A stretch of 59,616 bases of DNA from Desulfobacteraceae bacterium (GTDB lineage: Bacteria; Desulfobacterota; Desulfobacteria; Desulfobacterales; JAABSP01), in the NCBI GenBank assembly GCA_011390345.1, contig JAABSP010000028.1:1-59616 (forward strand), in the 5' to 3' direction. Both the position numbers and the translations under genes were made by a program. Below, one piece after another: positions 53,843 through 59,616 of the stretch. The notes below the pieces were generated by a model. The model did no database searches and was not told the origin of the DNA. It saw nothing but the letters and a program-made list of their open reading frames with translations. Numbering within the stretch: the first letter of the stretch is position 1; each line of letters starts with the position of its first letter.

Positions 53843-53867
53843 TGCCTGAAGGGTATCTCTTCAGGCA
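53843..53867 (-). terminator. Hairpin between tRNA-Leu(UAG) and tig
   Basis: TGCCTGAAG (53843-53851) and CTTCAGGCA (53859-53867) form a perfect 9-bp stem with a 7-nt loop. The minus-strand tail has only three Ts. It could end or process the tRNA transcript before tig. Confidence 0.5.
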
Positions 53868-53910
53868 CTCTTTGAGATTATCGGCTGCGGCGAAATGTTC
53901 CCACAAGGAC

Positions 53911-53997
53911 TGGTGCGAGAGGGGAGACTCGAACTCCCATTCCGTTGCCGGAGCTGGATCCTAAGTCCAGTGCGTCTACCAGTTCCGCCACTCTCGC
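53911..53997 (-). tRNA. tRNA-Leu (anticodon UAG)
   Basis: Minus strand: acceptor GCGAGAG with CTCTCGC, D-arm GGCGGAACTGGTAGACGC, anticodon loop CTTAGGA giving TAG, long variable arm (CTCCGGCAACGGAATG), T-loop GAGTTCGAGTC, discriminator A, encoded CCA at 53911-53913. Confidence 0.96.
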
Positions 53998-54181
53998 CGA
54001 CCCGATTTTTGACGGTTTTCCGTCGGAAAGTCTTTTGCGAATCCCGCAAAAAACGCCACTAAGTGTCCGAAACCAATTTCATTTCAAAATAGTATTAAAA
54101 CAAAGTAGTGTCAAGAGAATATTGACATCATTAGGACTTGCACAGAAGGAAAAAGCATGGTAAAAGGGATTTTTAAAACGT

Positions 54182-54259
<78 letters not shown>

Positions 54260-54395
54260 TCCGAGCCGTCTTTTTCCCCCTCTGTCCATCCTTTCCAGAT
54301 GGCCTTTTCATCCGGAAAACCATCTCGTTTAAATGCTTTTTCCGACCCTGCCCCTTTCCGGCCCTCAACTAAAAAGCCTTTCAGGTACATTCCCG

Positions 54396-56909
54396 TTATC
54401 CCTCGGTTTCAACCATAAATCCGGTGCTGCTGAAAAGCCCGGGAACCGGAAGGATCGGGCTTCCGTCCGCGTCGGTCTCGACCCCTTGGGGCCAGGCGAA
54501 ATGGGGGGCCATCTCCCGGTAATAGTCGAGGGAGAAGGGAACGAGCCGCACCCGAAGTCCTTCCTCTCCATCAGATCCGTTCTTCGGTGCCCTCAGAACC
54601 CCCGAGATCCCGAAATCGACCTCCCCCAGTTCTGTCCGGATGATATAGCGGGGGATCTCCCTGCCGCTGCCGTCCCTTCGAACCTTTGTCGCGATGTCGA
54701 TGAAATCCTCGGTATCGACCGGATGCTTTTCTGCCCATTCCCGCTGCATGGGAAGCCCCCCTATATAAAGGTGGTGGAATTCGATCCCCGATTCCCGGAG
54801 CCGGTAGGCCAGTCTCTGGATCGTCTCGGGATGGTCGTTGATCCCGGAAAACATCGGAACGTCGGCATAGACGGTGATCCCGCGAAATCCCAGAGCCCGG
54901 GCGATCTCCCGGTGTTCCGGCAGCACCTCGTCCGGATGGAGAAACCAGGTCTCGATCTCCAGCCGCTGGGGCCGCGAGACCGTCAATTTGTTGAGCCCGC
55001 CGAGCCGGTCGATCAGGGCTTCGGAATACCGCTCCGGATGGGCTGCGTAATCGTGGCTCCGGATGCGGATCGCGTTGATGTGGGGGATCTCCCGGAGCCG
55101 TTCGATGATCCGCTCGATCCGGTAGAGGCCGCGGATCGCATCGGTCTCTCCCGCGAGGACAACATCGGTGATCTCGTCGTTCTTCTCCAGATATTCGAAG
55201 ACCTCAGCCCCGGCTTCGATATCCATCTCCGCACGGGTCTTGTGAATCCGGAAGATCCCGTCATATCCGGTGGGGGCCATGCTCTGTTCTTCCCGGCCAT
55301 CCGCTTCCATCTTCTCCCGGACACCCGCGATCCGCTGGCGCACCTGATCCGGGTCCGGCGGTTCCTGGGCAGGGCTTTGCCGGGGAATCCGTTTTCCGAA
55401 GAAACGACCATTCTCTCCCATGTCGGCCATATACCGGACATCGAATGTCCCCTCCTCGTTCTTCCGAAGCATCTCCAAAGAGCTGGTGAGGGGGGCAAAC
55501 GACTCGAAGTATGCCGCATCATAGGGGCTTCTCAGCCAGACGAACTGATCGTTTTCGCTGTCCGGCTCCACGGCCCAGCCGCTGGTGTGCCAGTCGAGCT
55601 TGCCGATCGGGGTGGCGGTGCAGATTCTGGGGATGACCCTGTCAGACAGGTGTGCCCGCAGATATCTTCCCACCGCAAGCCCCCGGTCGATGGATGTCCA
55701 GTAGATGCTGTTGCCGTGGATGGGGCTGCAGGGGATATAGATATAGTGGAGTTCAGCGCCCGCGCCCCGCAGCAGGCTGTAGAGGCGGACAAGTTCGGGC
55801 CCCTCGTCGTTGCAGTCCTTTAAAAAAGGGGTCTGGACATAGACCGCGATCCCGCTTTTCACCAGCTCGGTTATGATGGCAAGGCTCTGGACCGAGATCT
55901 CGGCCGGATGGATGAAGTGGGTGGCCACCTCCATCCGTTTCCCTCTGCGCTTCAGCTCGATATTCTTCCGCTTCAGCTCGTCGATCAGCTCCCGGTCATC
56001 CCCCAGAAAAAGGTGCGGATAATAGGCGATGGAGCGGGTGGCCAGCCGCAGGGTCTGGACATGGGGGACCTCCTTGAGGCCGTCTATCGCGGCCGCGATG
56101 TTCGCGCGGTTCAAAAAAGGGTCTCCGCCGGTGATGACGATCTCCTTGATCTCCGGAGAGGCCGCGACATGCGCGACAGCGTCATTGACATCTTTTACCG
56201 TCGGGTTTTGCTGGTTCCGGGACTCCTTGTGCTTCCGGAAGCAGAACCGGCAGTAGACCGGGCAGCTCATGTTCAAAAGAAAGATCACCCGGTTCCGGTA
56301 CATCTGCTCCAGCAGCCCCTGGTGGAACTGGCCGATCCAGGTGTTGGTGTGGCCCACCGGGTCCAGCTCCTCCACAAACGGGAGGTACTGGTAGGCCACG
56401 TTTTTGGAGACCCGCATCTGGCGGATGATGTGCATGGAGAGGCGCACCGGGTAGGTATCGATCACCCGCTGCATATCGTCTCGATCCCCTTCCGGCACCG
56501 AGATGTTGGTGAGCTGCTCCAGTTGATCCACGTTTCTGACCGTGATGAACCGGCTTCCCGGAACCAGCACCTCCAGAACCGCGGTCACCAGGAGGTGGGG
56601 CAGGGCAACATTATTGATCCGGACCGGCTCCGGGTCCGCGCTGTCGGCCTCCTCGATCCCTTTGAGCAGCGCGGCATAGAATCCTTCCGGATCACCGGGA
56701 TAGCCCGCGGCTTCGATCAGCCGCGTCAGCCGCATCTCCCCGTTCCCCGTGCCGATGATCCCGTAGAAGGGCTTTCCCACCAGCGCCGGTTCTCCGTAAT
56801 GGTCCAGAAAGTCGATCAATGCCCGTTCCAGCTCGGGACGGGCCACCTGGGTCTCCTCTCCGGACTGGCGGAATTCTGCGGTATAGACCGTGTCGTCTTC
56901 GAAATACAT
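54396..56909 (-). CDS. KamA-family radical SAM protein with a second, cluster-less barrel
   Basis: An 837-residue protein. The first half is lysine 2,3-aminomutase-like: AdoMet cluster motif C216-C220-C223 in CPVYCRFCFRK, IVITGGDPFLNRANI (GGDP), RLATRSIAYYPHLFL, THFIHPAEISVQS and YVQTPFLKDCNDEGPELVRL. The second half (from about residue 545) repeats the fold: DVVLAGETDAIRG, INAIRIRSHDYAAHPERYSE, ETWFLHPDEVLPEHREIARA, VYADVPMFSGINDHPETIQR, but has no CxxxCxxC. Thus a tandem duplication with a degenerate second barrel. Substrate is unknown; true lysine or glutamate aminomutases are single-barrel. Alone in its transcription unit. Confidence 0.85.
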   Translation of the reverse strand: MYFEDDTVYTAEFRQSGEETQVARPELERALIDFLDHYGEPALVGKPFYGIIGTGNGEMRLTRLIEAAGYPGDPEGFYAALLKGIEEADSADPEPVRINNVALPHLLVTAVLEVLVPGSRFITVRNVDQLEQLTNISVPEGDRDDMQRVIDTYPVRLSMHIIRQMRVSKNVAYQYLPFVEELDPVGHTNTWIGQFHQGLLEQMYRNRVIFLLNMSCPVYCRFCFRKHKESRNQQNPTVKDVNDAVAHVAASPEIKEIVITGGDPFLNRANIAAAIDGLKEVPHVQTLRLATRSIAYYPHLFLGDDRELIDELKRKNIELKRRGKRMEVATHFIHPAEISVQSLAIITELVKSGIAVYVQTPFLKDCNDEGPELVRLYSLLRGAGAELHYIYIPCSPIHGNSIYWTSIDRGLAVGRYLRAHLSDRVIPRICTATPIGKLDWHTSGWAVEPDSENDQFVWLRSPYDAAYFESFAPLTSSLEMLRKNEEGTFDVRYMADMGENGRFFGKRIPRQSPAQEPPDPDQVRQRIAGVREKMEADGREEQSMAPTGYDGIFRIHKTRAEMDIEAGAEVFEYLEKNDEITDVVLAGETDAIRGLYRIERIIERLREIPHINAIRIRSHDYAAHPERYSEALIDRLGGLNKLTVSRPQRLEIETWFLHPDEVLPEHREIARALGFRGITVYADVPMFSGINDHPETIQRLAYRLRESGIEFHHLYIGGLPMQREWAEKHPVDTEDFIDIATKVRRDGSGREIPRYIIRTELGEVDFGISGVLRAPKNGSDGEEGLRVRLVPFSLDYYREMAPHFAWPQGVETDADGSPILPVPGLFSSTGFMVETEG

Positions 56910-57096
56910 TTCCTGCTGTTCCCCTGAGTTTTAAAATATCCTTGATTGCAGCTAACCCGGTTGTTCACATAATCATCTCCGAGTTCTTGGAATACTCCGG
57001 TCTTCTCTGAGGGTCATTGACATTTAACGCCCCCTTTGTCAACACCGATCTGAAAAATATGTGAAAGATTGGGTTTCTTGCAACTGATCCCCGCTT

Positions 57097-57336
57097 TCAA
57101 TCTTCAACATTCTGTACGCCAGATCGTTCCCTGGATTTTCGAACCGCCGCGAGGATGTCTTCTGTAGTCGCTTGGGTACGGATTCCCGGAACATCAAAGG
57201 GAGAATTCCCGCTTTTTTTCAATGTTACCGAAAATGTTTCACCGCCTCTTCTTTTGATAAAGACCTCTTCTGTCCGCGCGATGTTGAGAACATCCGCAAA
57301 ACGCTTCCTGGCTTCGGAATATGTATAAACTTTCAT
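57097..57336 (-). CDS. Phd/YefM-type antitoxin, orphan
   Basis: A 79-residue protein whose start VYTYSEARKRFADVLNIART and EVFIKRRGGETFSVTL fit Phd/YefM antitoxins. There is no toxin gene (Doc/RelE/VapC) on either side, only non-coding DNA and a GNAT gene. Might be a leftover antitoxin or autonomous regulator. Confidence 0.75.
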   Translation of the reverse strand: MKVYTYSEARKRFADVLNIARTEEVFIKRRGGETFSVTLKKSGNSPFDVPGIRTQATTEDILAAVRKSRERSGVQNVED

Positions 57337-57422
57337 GATAGATTACTCCAGCTTTGACAAATTTTCGATCTTCCGGCAATTTGCTGCAGCAATGAGCGGC
57401 CGAACCCCTCTGCATTGGAAAT

Positions 57423-57956
57423 TCATTCCCGCCAGTGTTCGGGCCGGTTCAATTTCTCCGCACAGATCACCGTCCCCTTATAGGAGATGCATTTTCCCGG
57501 CTGCAGCGCCTGAACCATCCACGCGTCCGCATCCTTTTCCGGGATGGGATAGGGCGCGTTGAAGCCGAGCCATCCGGCCGTCCGGAATCCGTGGCGGGGA
57601 TAGTATGCGGGATGTCCCAGCACAAAGACCAGATCGATGCCCGATTCCCTCAGCATCCGCAGGCCATGTTCGATGAGCTTTCGGCCGATCCCCTGCTTCT
57701 GGCGGTCGGGAACCACCGCCAGGGGCGCGAGAATGGAGATGGAAAGGGGGGCTTCCGGTTCCATCTGGGCGCTGGTGAAAAGGATGTGTCCCACGGCCCG
57801 ATCCCCGTCAAAGGCCAGCAGGGAGAGCGTCGGATTTGCGGTGGGATCGGACAGCAGATCCCTGACCAGATCCGGCACTTCGTCTGATCCAAACGCGGAA
57901 CGGGCCACGGACAGGATGGTGTCCAGCTCCGAATGGCGGGTTTCCCGAATCTGCAT
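57423..57956 (-). CDS. GNAT family N-acetyltransferase
   Basis: A 177-residue acetyltransferase: the acetyl-CoA loop VVPDRQKQGIGRKLIEHGL is clear, with LGHPAYYPRHGFRTA beyond it, as in YhbS-type enzymes. Start ATG 57956 has GGAG at 6-7 nt; an ATG at 57983 overlapping the ZIP stop (ATGA) would add nine residues. Substrate unknown. Likely one operon with the ZIP gene. Confidence 0.85.
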   Translation of the reverse strand: MQIRETRHSELDTILSVARSAFGSDEVPDLVRDLLSDPTANPTLSLLAFDGDRAVGHILFTSAQMEPEAPLSISILAPLAVVPDRQKQGIGRKLIEHGLRMLRESGIDLVFVLGHPAYYPRHGFRTAGWLGFNAPYPIPEKDADAWMVQALQPGKCISYKGTVICAEKLNRPEHWRE

Positions 57957-57979
57957 CTTGTTCTCCGTTTTCTTTGGGT

Positions 57980-58690
57980 TCATCCGATCAACTGATGGCC
58001 GACCATGCCGACCGCAAATCCCAGCACCGCGCCGATGGGCGGCTTCCAGTGGCGCTGCATTTTCGCCTGGGGCGCGATGTCCTGGAAGACCAGGTAGAGG
58101 ATGCCGCCCCCGGCAAAGCTCATGATGGCTGCGGTCCAGATCTTCTGATCCTGCAGAAACCGGTATCCGCAATAGGCCGCGACGGGGCCCAGCAGGCTGA
58201 TCAGGAAGAGCGCGGTCAGCGCGCTTTTGGATGTGGCGCCCGATGCCCGGATCTCCCGAAAGGAGTTGAAGCCTTCGGGGAGGTTCTGGGCTGCGATGAA
58301 AATGGCCAGCAGATATCCGAGGCTCCGGTCCCGGCCAAAGACCGCGCCCAGGGAGATGGCCTCGGGAACGAAGTCGAGCAGCATGGCCATGAACTGCGCA
58401 AGGCTGCCCCCGCGACCCGCGATCCAGGCATCGACGCCGCAGAAGAGAATCCCCCCGGCGCAGAAGGTCAGGGCGAGCAGCCAGGGGCTCAGGACTTCGA
58501 TGGCCTCGGGCGCGAGCGCGAACGCGACCGCAGCGGCCAGAATGCCACCGCCGAACGCGACGATGCCGTGGATGCATTCGCTTTTGACTGTGGACTCGGG
58601 AATGGTTTCCCATCTTGCGCCGAGGCTGCCGATGAATGCGGTGAGGCCGGCGAGCCAGGAGAGGGTGATGATGATGAGGAGCGGGGTCAT
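57980..58690 (-). CDS. ZIP family metal transporter (ZupT-like)
   Basis: A 236-residue membrane protein with about eight helices. The metal-binding helix pair is visible as LLDFVPEAISLGAVF (about 105-120) and AAQNLPEGFNSFRE (about 135-150), the HELPEG-like motif with Asn in place of His. The last helix is FAVGMVGHQLIG. Imports Zn2+ or related divalent metals, probable. Confidence 0.85.
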   Translation of the reverse strand: MTPLLIIITLSWLAGLTAFIGSLGARWETIPESTVKSECIHGIVAFGGGILAAAVAFALAPEAIEVLSPWLLALTFCAGGILFCGVDAWIAGRGGSLAQFMAMLLDFVPEAISLGAVFGRDRSLGYLLAIFIAAQNLPEGFNSFREIRASGATSKSALTALFLISLLGPVAAYCGYRFLQDQKIWTAAIMSFAGGGILYLVFQDIAPQAKMQRHWKPPIGAVLGFAVGMVGHQLIG

Positions 58691-58720
58691 TGACGATATC
58701 TTACCGGAGCCAGCGGCAGC

Positions 58721-58945
58721 TCATTTTTCGGTAAGTTCACACAATGCATTCCGATACTTTTCCATGCCGCGGCGGGCGGCTCCCATCTGTTCTTCGAATT
58801 CCGGGTCATAGGGTGTGATGATATATCCATCGGGGGGTTCCGTGAGAAAGAGGCTGTCGCCCTTCTTCACCTTGAGACGGGCAGCGACCTCCCTGGGCAG
58901 GATAACGCCGGTCGAATTTCCGATTTGCGTTACGGTTGCACGCAT
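58721..58945 (-). CDS. AbrB/MazE/SpoVT-type antitoxin, orphan
   Basis: A 74-residue swapped-hairpin DNA-binding protein: TVTQIGNSTGVILPREVAAR followed by LKVKKGDSLFLTE is the AbrB signature. No MazF, Fic or PIN toxin follows; a ZIP gene does. Preceded by another small antitoxin-like gene 19 nt upstream. Confidence 0.78.
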   Translation of the reverse strand: MRATVTQIGNSTGVILPREVAARLKVKKGDSLFLTEPPDGYIITPYDPEFEEQMGAARRGMEKYRNALCELTEK

Positions 58946-58964
58946 CCGCTACGACTTTCATGGG

Positions 58965-59183
58965 CTAAGACAAATCCTTCCTGTACTCCTCCCATGCGGC
59001 ATTTCTGATCTCTTCCATTTCATTGTAATACTCTTTTTCATCCGTCGTTTTCAACGCTTCCGAAATTCTTCTGAAGGAAGTCTTGAGCTTCATCCATCGA
59101 AGCGTGTTATTCATTTCCTGATAAATCGATTCTCTTCCGAATTCGATCAGATCCTTTTCCGGTATATCAATAGTCATTTTCAT
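58965..59183 (-). CDS. Small antitoxin-like protein
   Basis: A 72-residue charged protein: MTIDIPEKDLIEFGRESIYQ suggests a ribbon-helix-helix or VapB-like start, followed by helices (NNTLRWMKLKTSFRRISEAL, EYYNEMEEIRNAAWEEYRKD). No family firmly recognised. It is followed by the AbrB-like gene and preceded, at 59318-59359, by an inverted repeat that may be its operator. Confidence 0.55.
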   Translation of the reverse strand: MKMTIDIPEKDLIEFGRESIYQEMNNTLRWMKLKTSFRRISEALKTTDEKEYYNEMEEIRNAAWEEYRKDLS

Positions 59184-59317
59184 AAAATTTCAACCTCATA
59201 TCCCGGCGGCTTCCGACCCCTTCCGATTTCTTTCCAAAGCCCTGTATGCCGCCGATGGGATTGCTGATTTGTTTTGCTGCTGCATGGCTTGGTTCATGTC
59301 TCTTTTCAACCATATAT

Positions 59318-59359
59318 TGTAACTTGTTTTCCGTCAAGAATAAAGCTTGACAAGTTACA
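59318..59359. repeat. Inverted repeat between antitoxin-like gene and CRISPR array
   Basis: TGTAACTTGT (59318-59327) is the exact reverse complement of ACAAGTTACA (59350-59359), with a 22-nt spacer. It may be an operator of the upstream-reading small gene or a terminator for the minus-strand CRISPR transcript; no T-run decides. Confidence 0.5.
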
Positions 59360-59368
59360 GATCGGTTG

Positions 59369-59616
59369 AACCCAATCCCCTACATATCCGGGGCTCTCAC
59401 CTGACCTGATCCATATCCATACTCGGAAGTATCACCTGAAGTCCCAATCCCCTACATATCCGGGGCTCTCACCTGACTACACCTTGGTTTTCGATAGGAA
59501 TACTAATGTAGTCCCAATCCCCTACATATCCGGGGCTCTCACCTGACTTTTTTTATTTCCAATGTGGCGGTGGGAGATGTCCCAATCCCCTACATATCCG
59601 GGGCTCTCACCTGACT
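59369..59616 (-). CRISPR. CRISPR array, leader-distal end (four repeats visible)
   Basis: Four copies of a 37-bp repeat start at 59369, 59441, 59511 and 59579, beginning GTCCCAATCCCCTACATATC and ending GGGGCTCTCACCTGAC. Spacers are 35, 33 and 31 nt and unrelated. The repeat holds CCCC...GGGG, a weak stem. Copy 1 differs only at its first two bases (AA for GT). Read on the minus strand the repeat ends GGGGATTGGGAC, like many type I/III repeats, so transcription is probably minus and the degenerate copy is the leader-distal end. The array continues past the window; no cas gene is visible. Confidence 0.93.

Overview
The window looks like a chromosomal segment of an anaerobic bacterium of the Desulfobacterota (former Deltaproteobacteria), probably a sulfate reducer or a related acetyl-CoA-pathway organism. 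This rests on gene content: a metV-metF pair followed by an HdrC/HdrB-like selenoprotein, citramalate synthase, a Na+-type F-ATPase membrane sector, hemA next to a siroheme dehydrogenase/chelatase, a DHH-CBS-tRNA nucleotidyltransferase fusion, and moderately GC-rich coding DNA. No dsr, apr or rRNA gene is present to settle it.

Layout. 0-3.2 kb: methylene-tetrahydrofolate reductase module (metV, metF) and a 440-codon iron-sulfur protein read through an in-frame UGA that has a bacterial SECIS-like hairpin just downstream. 3.2-4.9 kb: GatZ-like protein and an orphan antitoxin. 5.0-13.6 kb: a branched-chain amino acid operon on the minus strand (ilvD-ilvB-ilvN-ilvC-cimA-leuA), preceded by a promoter, a 33-residue Ile/Leu/Val-rich leader peptide and a terminator hairpin, i.e. 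a transcription attenuator. 13.8-17.6 kb: tRNA-Leu(UAA) followed by an AT-rich accessory island with a HicB/HicA-like pair, a small Cys-rich protein, an orphan HTH protein and poorly conserved DNA. 17.6-20.2 kb: a secreted protein with cadherin-like repeats and a dockerin-like C-terminus. 20.6-39.5 kb: housekeeping genes (pyrF, tRNA nucleotidyltransferase fusion, degV, a MoaD/MoeB-like pair, AEC transporter, two sugar-nucleotide epimerases, queD, dnaJ, nadB, SH3 protein, DUF1178, fabD, hemA, ccsA, siroheme gene, MBL hydrolase, DHH phosphoesterase).

39.6-43.7 kb: an F0-only ATP synthase operon (atpZ, subunit I, a, a fused c, c, c, b, b'). It encodes a c-type protein with four fused hairpins, of which only the first keeps the ion-binding glutamates, plus two amino-acid-identical ordinary c subunits with a two-carboxylate Na+ signature. 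No F1 gene follows; a terminator does. 43.8-45.4 kb: a damaged IS transposase and palindromic repeats. 45.4-47.5 kb: a LexA/CI-like S24 repressor divergent from a strong promoter with operator-like palindromes, a mannose-type PTS EIIA, a small Cys-rich ORF and a bacteriohemerythrin. 47.6-54.3 kb: tRNA-Asp, tRNA-Val, lon, clpX, clpP, tig, tRNA-Leu(UAG) and tRNA-Pro, a protein quality-control block. 54.4-59.2 kb: a double-barrel KamA-like radical SAM protein, GNAT and ZIP proteins and three orphan antitoxin-like genes. The last 250 bases are the leader-distal end of a CRISPR array that continues beyond the window; no cas gene is visible.

The most notable observations are the hybrid rotor (four-hairpin c plus duplicate c subunits), the selenocysteine HdrCB-like protein that standard gene calling would split in two, and the intact ilv attenuator.
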